A stretch of 64,000 nucleotides of DNA from Levilactobacillus senmaizukei DSM 21775 = NBRC 103853 (GCF_001592085.1 NZ_BCWD01000001.1:1-64000); one strand, 5' to 3'. Positions 44,325-52,961 are shown, counted from the first letter of the stretch. Translations and numbers: made by a program. Notes: a model not told the origin generated them from the letters alone.

Positions 44325-45290
44325 ATGTCAAAACCAGAATTATGGGTCGTCGCTGAACGACGACTTGACCACATTGAACCCACGACGCAACAACTGATTA
44401 CCAAAGCCAAGCATCTTGCCGGCGACCAAATGCATACCGTTGCGGTCCTCTTTGAAGCCACGACGGATCACCTAGAAGACGAGCTCAAGGCTTACGGTCC
44501 CGATGAAATCCGGATCGTCAAGGATGACCGATTCCCGACAGCCACCGATGCCGAAATTGCCGACGCCCTGCAACAACTCGTGACGAGCAACGAACCAAAC
44601 TCAATTCTGTTCGGGGCCACCATCACGGGCCGCTCGATTGCACCGCGGCTACAGGCCAAGCTGCAAACCGGCTTGACGGCCGACTGCCTGGACTTACGTT
44701 TCGATGACGATACCTTGGTAGCCACCAAGCCCTCTTATGGGGACAACATCATGTGTGAAATCATCTGCCCAGATCACCGACCACAAATGGCGACAGTTCG
44801 GCCCAACACCTTCGTGGCTGAACCCACCGATGGTGCCGCAACCGTCACGACCGCAACCATCACCTTCCACCCCGTTAAACGCCTACAAGTAAAGACCGCA
44901 ACGCCGGTCGTTAATACGGCGACAACGGTTGGCGATGCCAGCCGCGTAGTTGCCTTAGGCCGGGGGGCTGCTAGTGCCACGACCATTAATACCGCAACCA
45001 AGTTAGCTGAAAAACTAGGCGGTCGTATTGGTGTTTCCCGGCCATTAACCGACCAGGAACGCTTCACCCACGATGACCAAATCGGCCAGAGTGGAAACAC
45101 CATTCACCCCGAGCTGATCCTGAACTTCGGGATCAGTGGTGCCGTTCAATTCTTGGTTGGTATGCAAGATTCCCAGACCATCGTGGCCGTCAACTCGGAT
45201 CCCGATGCCCCTATTTTCGATGTTGCCGACTACGGCTATGTCGGCGATGCCTCCGCCTTCATGACAGCCTTATTGAGTCAGTTTAACTAG
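44325..45290 (+). CDS. etfA: electron transfer flavoprotein alpha subunit EtfA
   Basis: The 321-residue alpha subunit, which binds FAD through its C-terminal domain: VALGRGAASATT, GGRIGVSRPLTDQ, QIGQSGNTIHPELILNFGISGAVQFLVGM and DPDAPIFDVADYGYVGDA. The N-terminal domain pairs with EtfB. AAGGAGGAA precedes ATG 44325, 13 bases after etfB. The gene ends the operon; its 3' region carries one copy of a structured repeat before the shared terminator at 45549. Confidence 0.94.
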   Translation: MSKPELWVVAERRLDHIEPTTQQLITKAKHLAGDQMHTVAVLFEATTDHLEDELKAYGPDEIRIVKDDRFPTATDAEIADALQQLVTSNEPNSILFGATITGRSIAPRLQAKLQTGLTADCLDLRFDDDTLVATKPSYGDNIMCEIICPDHRPQMATVRPNTFVAEPTDGAATVTTATITFHPVKRLQVKTATPVVNTATTVGDASRVVALGRGAASATTINTATKLAEKLGGRIGVSRPLTDQERFTHDDQIGQSGNTIHPELILNFGISGAVQFLVGMQDSQTIVAVNSDPDAPIFDVADYGYVGDASAFMTALLSQFN

Positions 45291-45324
45291 GACCTTAAGA
45301 TCTTAGTTTTCTGATTCAATTAAG

Positions 45325-45470
45325 ATGGTGGACAACGTCCGCCGAAGATGTGGCCTTGACGGGCTGGAACGCCGTGGGCACAGCTTTGAGCCAAGGAACG
45401 TCTCAAAGACTGGCCTTTCTCTAGGCCTGGTAAGCCCACCGGCCCAAGAGAAACGACACGGTTGAGCCCC
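45325..45470 (+). repeat. structured repeat copy A, in the 3' region of etfA
   Basis: A diverged member of the same family as copies B and C, in the opposite orientation. It keeps the order: hairpin GGAC-AAC-GTCC, GGCTGGAACG box (45362-45371), then hairpin CTTTGAG (45384-45390) with loop CCAAGGAACGT and CTCAAAG (45402-45408). In B and C the last stem is TTGGAAG/CTTCCAA around loop CCAAAAAGCGGT or CCAAAGGGCGGT. The stem differs but still pairs, and the loop start is conserved. A further stem with TCTCT and AGAGA ends closes the element. Confidence 0.6.
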
Positions 45471-45521
45471 GGCCACACCCTCGGCTCACCATTAGTCGCT
45501 GTCATGACTAAAGAGCAAACG

Positions 45522-45545
45522 AATAAAACAATAAAACAATAAAAC
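45522..45545 (+). repeat. three tandem 8-bp repeats
   Basis: AATAAAAC occurs three times in succession (45522, 45530, 45538) just before the terminator hairpin. Probably replication slippage. Confidence 0.7.
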
Positions 45546-45548
45546 GTA

Positions 45549-45592
45549 AAAATACACCTAGCGGATTACATCCGTTAGGTGTATTTATTTTG
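45549..45592. terminator. bidirectional terminator between etfA and pckA
   Basis: A 16-bp stem, AAATACACCTAGCGGA paired with TCCGTTAGGTGTATTT (one G-U pair), with T-rich tracts both ways. The etfA transcript would include copy A, and the pckA transcript copies C and B, before ending here. Confidence 0.85.
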
Positions 45593-45750
45593 TCTTAATT
45601 GATTAAATTGCGGAGCTAAGGGCAGTCACTGCTGTCCACCCTTAAGACACCACTCACGATCGTATAATTCCAGATCACCACTCGCCTCAAGTCACTTAAC
45701 CATTCCGATCAGAATGACAATTCTAAGCGACCAGAGGTGAGCGAGGCTCA

Positions 45751-45882
45751 GTGGTGTAATTGTCTTAGCGAGTGGGTTCCTCGCTTAGGCAACGCCGGCT
45801 TGGAAGACCGCTTTTTGGCTTCCAAACGAGCGCACCACGTTCCAGCCTCTAACCCACCGCCGGGAGCGGCCAATGAACACTA
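45751..45882 (-). repeat. structured repeat copy B
   Basis: A 132-bp unit repeated at exactly 171 bp distance as copy C. Across the 106-bp core (45777-45882) the two differ at seven positions. On the minus strand it folds as hairpin GCCG-CTCC-CGGC (45870-45859), the GGCTGGAACG box, hairpin TTGGAAG/CTTCCAA (45825-45800) and hairpin AGCGAG-GAACCCA-CTCGCT. Two of the seven differences from C are a compensating pair in the first hairpin. Confidence 0.8.
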
Positions 45883-45921
45883 GCCTTCCTGACAAAATCA
45901 GAATGCCAAGTCAAAGCAGCC

Positions 45922-46053
45922 GTGGTGAAAATGCCTTGGTGAGTAGATTCCTCGCTTAGGCAACGCCGGCTTGGAAGACCGCCCTTTGGCTTCCAAACGA
46001 GCGCACCACGTTCCAGCCTCTAGCCCATCGTCGGGAGCGACCAATGACCACTA
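45922..46053 (-). repeat. structured repeat copy C, directly after pckA
   Basis: The second direct copy, beginning 12 bases after the pckA stop on the same strand. Its first hairpin is GTCG-CTCC-CGAC (46041-46030), where copy B has GCCG/CGGC: a C-G pair replaced by T-A with pairing kept. The TTGGAAG/CTTCCAA hairpin and GGCTGGAACG box are identical to B. The third hairpin is weaker than in B. Confidence 0.8.
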
Positions 46054-46065
46054 AACAGCGACAGT

Positions 46066-47784
46066 CTAAAGGTCGAGTAGGACCTGTAGCAGCTCGCGGG
46101 CCGATTCGTTCAACTTGTCTTGTGACTTGTCGTTGCCAAGATGGGTGTAGATTTCGCCGACATAGACATCATCCTTAAACAGCCGGTCGAAGACCTTATC
46201 GATAATTGGCCGCGTCGCCGCTTCCTCTTGAACGGGGCCGAATGGGTTGGCAAAGAAGGTCGTGCTCATCCCCACTTCGTCGGTAGTACCAAGGGCCCGT
46301 CGCTTCCCAGCAACAAAGGTATCCTTGGCGGTTGCTTCATCGGTAAACCGGTGAATACCCACCGCATCGTCATAGTTGTTCGCGTAAACCCACATGTCAA
46401 TTTCATGGTGCGCAACGACCCGAGGCCAACTGTTGGCTGGAATAATGACCCGGGCATTCTTTTGTTCGGGATTCATATAGATCCCACGGTCCATATTGTT
46501 AAAGGCCACTTCACTACTCAGATCATCAAGCCGGACAAACGCCCCGGTTTCGGTCCCTTGGGCATAGAGCTTACCGTCTTCCAGGGTAAAACTCCCCATG
46601 TCGTCGAAGATCGTTTCAATGTTCACAATTTCCTCATCCGCGACGGTTTGTAGCGCCTCAATCGACTCGGACTTTCCGGCACCAGAATCACCGAAGAAGA
46701 CCACCGTTTTAGTCTTACCATTAGTGAAGGTAATCTTGACCATGGAGCCATGGATGGGCAATTTGTGCTTCGAAATCATGTGCAAGTTGTGCAGTGTCAA
46801 ACACATCTTCTTCATGTAGCCAAAGTAAGTCGTGTCATCGTTGTACGGCACCTGACCCACATAAAGGTCGTTTTCAGCATCGTAGAAGTAATGACCGTTA
46901 GCCGGTTGGTCATCGCCTTGAGAACCGGGTGTCCCGAACATCAGAACCAGATCTGGCTTGTGATTTTCGATCCGGGCATGGTCGGCCAGCTTGAACAGGT
47001 TGGCTAGGGCCATCCCCGAAGCCAAATAGTCCCGGTGGAAATAAATGTAAGCCAAGCTCTCACCGATCATAGCTGGGTAACAGAACCAATCGTCTTTCGT
47101 CCCAGTAAAATGTTCGATGGGGTTGGTTGCGGTTGGGGTGAAGTGCCCCTTACGCTTATTACTCTTGGTATGCAGCATCATTGGTGGCCGCAACATCAGG
47201 CGACTCATGAAGCGGATATCTCGTAAGTCCTCGTAACCCGCAGGCACTGGCCAGTTAATCTTTTGTAGCAGGACACACGCACTGGACCCCGCATTCACTT
47301 GCCGGTAAACATGGTTGGCATGTCCTTGTAATTTTTCTTCAATCTGTCGGTATAGCCGAATAACCAGGTTATTAAATCGTTGATCAATCGTCATAAATTC
47401 GGCACTGACGACATCGTTATGCTTAACCGTCATCGTGGCAACCCGCAGGTAGGCCCGGTAGTAACTATACAGAGCTTCAATGCTGGCCAGAATTTCCGCC
47501 GGCTGGTATTGCGCATAAGCGTCTGGACTATCGGTTAAAATGGCCTTAACCGTGGCTAAGTAGACTTCCGGTGATGCCAGGTTGAAGGTATCCTTAGCCT
47601 CGGCATCGTCAGGCGTCTTGTCACGTTGGTCCTTTAAGAATAAGCGAACAAATGCCGCTAATTCCTCGCTGTTAACCAAGTCAAAGATATTGGTAATGAA
47701 GTGTGCGTTGAAGTTCAGCACCGCCACATTGCGGTCTGGGTTGGCATAGAAGGATGCCAAATCAATCGCCTTAGTTTTTTCCAT
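46066..47784 (-). CDS. pckA: phosphoenolpyruvate carboxykinase (ATP), lactobacillus type
   Basis: A protein of 572 residues that by family interconverts oxaloacetate and PEP with ATP. The P-loop is FFGDSGAGKSESIEAL (about 363-378), followed by the second metal/phosphate motif IFDDMGSF. It is longer and strongly diverged from the classical ATP enzymes of about 530 residues, and belongs to the form annotated as PckA in lactobacilli. GAAAGGGG precedes ATG 47784, with a TAAAAT-type -10 in the 71-base gap. The 3' region carries two structured repeats. Catalysis is assumed from family labels, not from an obvious full active site. Confidence 0.78.
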   Translation of the reverse strand: MEKTKAIDLASFYANPDRNVAVLNFNAHFITNIFDLVNSEELAAFVRLFLKDQRDKTPDDAEAKDTFNLASPEVYLATVKAILTDSPDAYAQYQPAEILASIEALYSYYRAYLRVATMTVKHNDVVSAEFMTIDQRFNNLVIRLYRQIEEKLQGHANHVYRQVNAGSSACVLLQKINWPVPAGYEDLRDIRFMSRLMLRPPMMLHTKSNKRKGHFTPTATNPIEHFTGTKDDWFCYPAMIGESLAYIYFHRDYLASGMALANLFKLADHARIENHKPDLVLMFGTPGSQGDDQPANGHYFYDAENDLYVGQVPYNDDTTYFGYMKKMCLTLHNLHMISKHKLPIHGSMVKITFTNGKTKTVVFFGDSGAGKSESIEALQTVADEEIVNIETIFDDMGSFTLEDGKLYAQGTETGAFVRLDDLSSEVAFNNMDRGIYMNPEQKNARVIIPANSWPRVVAHHEIDMWVYANNYDDAVGIHRFTDEATAKDTFVAGKRRALGTTDEVGMSTTFFANPFGPVQEEAATRPIIDKVFDRLFKDDVYVGEIYTHLGNDKSQDKLNESARELLQVLLDL

Positions 47785-47855
47785 GGGAAAGCCCCTTTCA
47801 CAACTGTCTTATTCGCCATTTTAGCTTAGTTTTAACTTTGAGGGAAGCGACTTCT

Positions 47856-49277
47856 TTAATCGTTCCTGGTTTTCTGGGCCGTTTGCCGACCATCCCGCAG
47901 GAGAACGGCGAAGACCCAACCAACGACGGCCACGACCAGGAAGGCCGCAAAGACGGCCCGGTATCCGACCAAGGCAGCACTGGCCGAGCCCGCCTTTGCA
48001 CGACTGGCCGTCACTCCAGCCAAGACCAGGGTAGCCACCGCAACCCCCGTCGAGCCAAGGATTTGTCGCACCGTCGTAATCACCGCCGTCCCATGCGAGA
48101 TCAGGTGATCCGGTAGCGAATTGGCCCCCAAGGTCACCGCTGGCATCATCACAAAGGCATTACCACCCTCGATTAAAGCTGCCGTCAAGATCATGGCGAC
48201 CAAGGATTGCCGCCCCCCGACTAGGGTCAACCACAACCAGCCGAAGACAATCATGGTCATCCCCGCTAGCATGGTGGCCTTGAAGCCGATCCGGTCCGCT
48301 AATTTACCCGTTAACGGATTCAGGAGACTGAGTACCACGGCCCCCGGCACCAGCGCCATCCCCGAAGCAAATGGTGATAATCCCAACACCTCTTGATAAT
48401 ACAATGGGAAGATGATGGTCACGACAATCAGGGCAATGTAAGACGCCCCCGTCAACAGGACCGCCAGATCGAAGTTGACCGTCTTTAAAACCCGTAAGTC
48501 CAAGAGTGGCGTGTCGACGTGAAATTGCCGCCAAACGAAGTAGGCCACGGCCAAGACACTCACGACCAGCAGACCCATCATCCAACCCCAGTTGACGTTG
48601 GCTTTACCCGTCTGATTGACCACGTAGAGAATGCCAATGAAGCCCAGGCTACTGATGACGGAACCCGAATCCAGCTTGGAGGCATGGGCCGGCATCACAT
48701 CCTTAATCGTCTTAAGTGCGATCAGGAAGACCACCGTAATAATCACCATGAAGACTACGAATAGGCCTTGCCACGTGGTATATTTCAACACGATTCCCGA
48801 GATAATTGGGCCAACGGCCAGTGCGGATCCCATAACCAGGCCGGCAAAGCCCATGACACTCCCCCGTTGGTCTTCCGGTGTAATCCGAAGCATCACCGTT
48901 TGATACGAGGGAAACATAATCCCAACGGCCATGGCCTCCATGACCCGTCCCAGCATCATCAAGCCAAAACTCGGGGCCAGATAGATGATGAAGGTCCCCA
49001 CATCAAACAGGGCCAAGACCGTTACGAAGAGCACTGGGAAACGGATATTGTTCAACAGCCATGGGCTAACCGGCATCATGACCACCATCACCAACATGAA
49101 GCCGGTCGTGAGCCATTGCACCGTTGACGCCGGAATATTGAAATACCTCATTAAGGTCGGATAAGCCGTGGATAATGACGATTGACTGATCGACATGGTA
49201 AAGGTTCCCGCTAATAACGTCCATATGAAAGCCAAATGGCTATATGGCCGCCCCTTCAAATCAATTGCTTGTTGCAT
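47856..49277 (-). CDS. MFS drug exporter, DHA2 (EmrB/QacA) family
   Basis: A proton-driven exporter of 473 residues with 14 predicted membrane helices, of the DHA2 type. Segments LSTAYPTLMRYFNIPASTVQWLTTGFML (helices 1-2) and LGRVMEAMAVGIMFPSYQT with ALAVGPIISG (motif C) are characteristic. ATG 49277 follows GAGGGGAG; the frame opens at 49295. It may expel hydrophobic or cationic drugs or bile; substrate unknown. pckA lies 71 bases downstream without a visible terminator, so some read-through into pckA is possible. Confidence 0.88.
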   Translation of the reverse strand: MQQAIDLKGRPYSHLAFIWTLLAGTFTMSISQSSLSTAYPTLMRYFNIPASTVQWLTTGFMLVMVVMMPVSPWLLNNIRFPVLFVTVLALFDVGTFIIYLAPSFGLMMLGRVMEAMAVGIMFPSYQTVMLRITPEDQRGSVMGFAGLVMGSALAVGPIISGIVLKYTTWQGLFVVFMVIITVVFLIALKTIKDVMPAHASKLDSGSVISSLGFIGILYVVNQTGKANVNWGWMMGLLVVSVLAVAYFVWRQFHVDTPLLDLRVLKTVNFDLAVLLTGASYIALIVVTIIFPLYYQEVLGLSPFASGMALVPGAVVLSLLNPLTGKLADRIGFKATMLAGMTMIVFGWLWLTLVGGRQSLVAMILTAALIEGGNAFVMMPAVTLGANSLPDHLISHGTAVITTVRQILGSTGVAVATLVLAGVTASRAKAGSASAALVGYRAVFAAFLVVAVVGWVFAVLLRDGRQTAQKTRND

Positions 49278-49481
49278 TCGATCCGCTCCCCTCACGTCTA
49301 CTTTAGAAACATTATCAACTAGTAACTATCGTAGTCCTTTTGACGTCCCCTGTAAACTGATCGTGCCAGGGGTGACCTGTTCAATCAAGTTACTTATCTG
49401 TTAATCTTTGTTACAATAGAATTAATTGATGACTGATGTTCATCGGTCACAGCGGACTACGCAAGGAATTGAGGGCAGACT

Positions 49482-49658
49482 ATGGATTTAGTTGCATATT
49501 TAACTGACGAGATTGATTTTTTAACTGAACAAATGGAACAGGCTCAAGACGACCAGGACAATGCCATGCATTTCCTTTGTGACGCCCGGATTACCGAGGC
49601 CAAGCATATCTTAAAACAAATCGACACTGGAAACATCAATCGCCTTAAGGCTGAGTAG
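49482..49658 (+). CDS. small acidic helical protein, 58 residues
   Basis: A short gene with a GAGGG ribosome binding site, ATG 49482, TAG and a strong terminator six bases later. The product (MDLVAYLTDEIDFLTEQMEQ, then a second helix TEAKHILKQID) looks like two amphipathic helices, perhaps a coiled coil. No family is recognised. It is divergent from the DHA2 exporter and upstream of map, but its terminator separates it from map. Confidence 0.65.
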   Translation: MDLVAYLTDEIDFLTEQMEQAQDDQDNAMHFLCDARITEAKHILKQIDTGNINRLKAE

Positions 49659-49662
49659 TCAA

Positions 49663-49697
49663 GCGACCGAACGAGACCCTTCGTTCGGTCGTTCTTC
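49663..49697 (+). terminator. intrinsic terminator of the 58-residue gene
   Basis: Perfect stem GACCGAACGA / TCGTTCGGTC with a GTTCTT tail. Confidence 0.8.
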
Positions 49698-49786
49698 AAT
49701 TTCATCCCTTTTAGGGAATCCGGTTCGCTGAAAGTTCTCATTAGGTGTAGATTAGAAGAGAAGAAAATTTTTTAGGAGGTAACACG

Positions 49787-50581
49787 TTGATAACCATTAA
49801 GTCAGCTCGTGAAATTGAAAAGATGGCGGCCTCCGGGGCCGTCTTGGCTGGAGTCCACAAGGGCCTCCGCGATATCATCAAGCCAGGTATTTCCAGTTGG
49901 GAAATCGAACGTTTTGCCAACCGTTACATCGCCGAACACGGTGCCACGCCTTCCGAAAAGGGGTTTGAAGGCTACAAGTACGCCACCTGTGTCAGTGTTA
50001 ACGATGAAGTGGCCCATGCCATCCCTCGTAAGGAACTTATTTTAAAGAATGGCGACATCGTCAAGGTCGACATGACGGTCAACTTAGACGGCTTCGAAAG
50101 TGACTCCTGCTGGTCTTACGCGGTCGGTGAAGTCTCCGACGACGTTAAGCACCTCATGGACGTGACCAAGAAGGCCTTGTACTTAGGGATCGACCAAGCC
50201 ACGGTGGGCAACCGGATCGGTGACATTGGTCACGCCATTCAAGACTTTGTCGAAAATAAGAATCACATGGGCGATGTCCGTGAGCTGATCGGCCACGGCA
50301 TTCAACCCACCATGCATGAACAACCAAATGTCCCCCACTACGGTGAAGCCGGCCATGGTTTGCGCTTGCGTGAAGGGATGACCATTACCATCGAACCCAT
50401 GGTTAACCTGGGAACCTGGGAAATTTCGTCAAAGATGACGCCAGACGACTCATGGGAATACTATGTCTCGGCCGATGGGTCCCTGTCTGCTCAATACGAA
50501 CACACCTTGGTCATCACCAAGGATGGTCCCAAGATCCTAACGTCGCAAGACCCCGATTTTGATGCCAAGTACTTACTCTAA
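49787..50581 (+). CDS. map: methionine aminopeptidase type I
   Basis: The cytoplasmic metalloenzyme that removes the initiator methionine, 264 residues. Ligands are visible in order: His in VNDEVAHAIP, Asp in IVKVDMTVNLDG, Asp in ESDSCWSY, His in IGHGIQPTMHEQP, Glu in TIEPMV and Glu in QYEHTLVI. The family usually has DxG at the first Asp; here it reads DMT, but all six ligand or catalytic positions are kept. The start is TTG 49787, six bases after AGGAGGT. menG follows after 19 bases, probably in the same operon. Confidence 0.9.
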   Translation: MITIKSAREIEKMAASGAVLAGVHKGLRDIIKPGISSWEIERFANRYIAEHGATPSEKGFEGYKYATCVSVNDEVAHAIPRKELILKNGDIVKVDMTVNLDGFESDSCWSYAVGEVSDDVKHLMDVTKKALYLGIDQATVGNRIGDIGHAIQDFVENKNHMGDVRELIGHGIQPTMHEQPNVPHYGEAGHGLRLREGMTITIEPMVNLGTWEISSKMTPDDSWEYYVSADGSLSAQYEHTLVITKDGPKILTSQDPDFDAKYLL

Positions 50582-50600
50582 TTTGGTGAGGTGACCGGTC

Positions 50601-51323
50601 ATGAGCCTGACAAACCATACGCCTGAACACCAGGTTCAGCAACTCTTTAATCAAATTGCCCCGCAGTACGATCGAATGAACAGCTTGATCAGTTTAGGCA
50701 CACATCACCACTGGCGCCACCAGGTCATGACCAGCATGACGATCCATCCCGGTGATTTTGCGCTAGACGTCTGTTGCGGCACCGGCGACTGGACGCTCGC
50801 CCTGGCGCAAGCGGTGGGCCCGGCCGGTCAGGTGGTTGGCTTGGATTTTAGTGATCAAATGCTAGCGTTAGCCGATCGCAAGGTGCGCACGGCCGGGTTT
50901 GCGAATCGGATTACCCTCAAACAGGGTGATGCGATGCAGCTCCCTTATCCGGATAATGCCTTCAACGTGGTAACGATTGGCTTTGGCCTGCGAAATGTTC
51001 CCGATGCCAACCAGGTTTTGAGCGAACTAACCCGCGTCGTCAAGCCGGGGGGCCAAGTGGTTTGTTTAGAAACGTCGCAACCCACAAATCCCGTGATTCA
51101 CGCTGGTTGGCAACTCTACTTCGGTCAGCTGGTCCCGTTGATGGGCCGCGTCGTTGTCCACCAGTACCGGGCCTATAACTATCTGCAACGTTCGACCCAC
51201 CAGTTCGTGGACGTCCAAACGTTGGCGGCGATGTTTCACACGGCCGGACTGGTCCACGTCCACTATCAAAGCTTCAACTTCGGTGCGGCCGCCGTGCATT
51301 TCGGCACCAAACCCTACCAATAA
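50601..51323 (+). CDS. menG: demethylmenaquinone methyltransferase MenG/UbiE
   Basis: The SAM-dependent enzyme of the last menaquinone step, 240 residues. It has the UbiE start FNQIAPQYDRMNSLISLGTHHHWR, SAM motif I DVCCGTGDWTLALA (about 55-68), VVGLDFSDQML, and GFGLRNVPD (about 123-131). Its presence suggests this strain can make or modify a quinone, for example for respiration with added heme. It follows map closely and ends at a strong terminator. Confidence 0.92.
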   Translation: MSLTNHTPEHQVQQLFNQIAPQYDRMNSLISLGTHHHWRHQVMTSMTIHPGDFALDVCCGTGDWTLALAQAVGPAGQVVGLDFSDQMLALADRKVRTAGFANRITLKQGDAMQLPYPDNAFNVVTIGFGLRNVPDANQVLSELTRVVKPGGQVVCLETSQPTNPVIHAGWQLYFGQLVPLMGRVVVHQYRAYNYLQRSTHQFVDVQTLAAMFHTAGLVHVHYQSFNFGAAAVHFGTKPYQ

Positions 51324-51334
51324 ACCCTAATAAC

Positions 51335-51385
51335 AAGGACCAGTCATGGTCTTCCCATAAGGGAGCAACCATGACTGGCCCTTTT
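51335..51385. terminator. intrinsic terminator after menG
   Basis: Stem GGACCAGTCATGGT / ACCATGACTGGCC with a CTTTT tail, between convergent menG and the XRE/TPR gene. Confidence 0.8.
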
Positions 51386-51393
51386 CGATCTCA

Positions 51394-52245
51394 TTAATTG
51401 TGATCGATCGCCGTAATTTTTTTTAGAAGTTTTTGATTACCATTGAGGCGGGCAAAGGCCGCCGCGTCCCGCAAGTCTTGATGAATATCCGCAGGCTCGC
51501 CACCCTGGCGACGCGTATTCAACGCCCGCTGATAGAGAATCCGGGCCACGTAATAAGTTACGTGATACTCAGCGCAAAGGGCCACCCCACGATTCAAAAG
51601 GTCGTTACTCGTGCCTAATTCTCCCGTCTCGCCGTAAAACCGCGCGGTGTAGTACAAGACCGTTAAGATTCGCCAAACGCCCTGACGTGGCCGTAATTTA
51701 AGTTCTACCAGGTCCTCGGTAACTCGTTGGAAATAGAATCCTGCTCGATCGTTGTCTCCCGCCTGTTGATAAGCAATCCCCGTTCCTGCATACGCCAACA
51801 AAGCGTATAGGGTATGGTGCCCCTCGTCAAAGTGGTCAAGAATCTGAGAAAAATCAAACAGGGCGTCCGTGATAGTACCGCCATCCAGTGCTGTTACATA
51901 ACCTCTAATGAAGTAATACCGCATCTGAAAGGTCTGAGTTCCCCGTTCCACGTGGTTGACTTGACCGAGTTGCTCCCGGACCAGGTCGAATTCGCCTTGA
52001 AGTAGGCCCCACTCGGCTTGTTCTAAGGCCGCGGTCCCGGTAGGATCGTCGCCTTGGTCCAGTGGAAAGAGGTCATTGAGCGTCAACTCCAAGCGCTCAC
52101 ATAATTGTAATAGTATTTTGATAGCCGGCACCTGACCACGTCGTTCAAATTTGCTCAGCGTAGCCTGGGTACAAATGCCCTTGGCTAGCTGTTGTTGTGA
52201 GAGGTGTAATCGCCGACGGGTCTCGATAAAAATATCAATATTCAC
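51394..52245 (-). CDS. XRE-family regulator with TPR-like C-terminus
   Basis: A regulator of 283 residues. Residues 5-60 form an XRE helix-turn-helix (RRRLHLSQQQLAKGICTQATLSKFERRGQ), and the remainder is a series of helical pairs of TPR type. This layout matches the Rgg/PlcR-like group, which often bind short peptides. No small peptide gene is seen beside it. It lies 13 bases after the glycosylase gene on the same strand, so the two share a transcript. Targets unknown. Confidence 0.82.
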   Translation of the reverse strand: MNIDIFIETRRRLHLSQQQLAKGICTQATLSKFERRGQVPAIKILLQLCERLELTLNDLFPLDQGDDPTGTAALEQAEWGLLQGEFDLVREQLGQVNHVERGTQTFQMRYYFIRGYVTALDGGTITDALFDFSQILDHFDEGHHTLYALLAYAGTGIAYQQAGDNDRAGFYFQRVTEDLVELKLRPRQGVWRILTVLYYTARFYGETGELGTSNDLLNRGVALCAEYHVTYYVARILYQRALNTRRQGGEPADIHQDLRDAAAFARLNGNQKLLKKITAIDHN

Positions 52246-52258
52246 GCGTACTCAGTCC

Positions 52259-52903
52259 TTACTTTTGCGTTTTGTCCGGCTGCCAGCCATGCTGTTCTCG
52301 ATCCCAATCCCGCTTACGGCTGGCCGAGACAAACGGATTTCCCGCCACAATATACCGTAGCGGACGATCCTGCCAACTGCCATCACTCACACCGACCCGT
52401 GAAGTCGCCAACACTTGCTTCGGCTGACGGGTTGCATCGGCCGTAATCGTTAAATTGTTGGCCCCCAACAAAGTGCGGTTCAAATCCTTGGATTGCAGTC
52501 CAATGGCAGCCGTCAACTTGCCGGGACCATTGGTAACATCTGGAATCGGCTTATCCCGGTTTTGTTGCATCAGATTCAATCCCTGATGTGGTTCGATGCC
52601 CCGAATTAAGATCCCCTGAGGCGTCCCTTCAGCCTGGGTGGCAATATCTAACATGTAATAGCCCCGCAATATGTAAATATAAATGGTACCGGGAGCATCA
52701 TACAGCGCGGCGTTAGCCGCCGTGTACCGACCGTTAAAGGCATGGGCTGCAGTATCTTGCTCACCCAAATAGGCCTCAGCCTCCACGATCCAACCGCTAA
52801 TCCTGCCGGCTGGCGTTTCATAAATTAATTCATGTCCCAGTAGATCCGCCGCAATTTCGGCGGTTGGTCGACCGGTATAAAACTCACCTAACGACTTATT
52901 CAT
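52259..52903 (-). CDS. mpg: DNA-3-methyladenine glycosylase (AAG/MPG type)
   Basis: A base-excision repair enzyme of 214 residues that removes alkylated purines. Family landmarks are ADLLGHELIYE, the catalytic Glu in WIVEAEAYLGEQDTAAHAF, the TIYIYILRGYYMLDI strand, GILIRGIEP and NGPGKLTAAIGL. It is divergent from the DUF488 gene and followed by the XRE/TPR gene. ATG 52903 has AAAGGGGAG upstream. Confidence 0.92.
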   Translation of the reverse strand: MNKSLGEFYTGRPTAEIAADLLGHELIYETPAGRISGWIVEAEAYLGEQDTAAHAFNGRYTAANAALYDAPGTIYIYILRGYYMLDIATQAEGTPQGILIRGIEPHQGLNLMQQNRDKPIPDVTNGPGKLTAAIGLQSKDLNRTLLGANNLTITADATRQPKQVLATSRVGVSDGSWQDRPLRYIVAGNPFVSASRKRDWDREQHGWQPDKTQK

Positions 52904-52961
52904 CCATTAACGCTCCCCTTTCGACTATGTTAAACTAGACTCATTGGAGATGAGTATCCTT

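Noticed and set aside
45751-46053. The two repeated units as a CRISPR array
   Set aside because: Only two units of over 100 bp, no short repeat with unique spacers and no cas genes. The similarity extends over the full unit with paired changes, which fits a structured RNA or repeat element.
46141-46653. 170-codon frame opposite pckA
   Set aside because: A long shadow caused by codon bias in pckA; no start signal and no recognisable protein.
48768-49127. 119-codon His/Gln-rich frame opposite the DHA2 exporter
   Set aside because: Low-complexity composition typical of the reverse complement of a membrane protein gene; no ribosome binding site.
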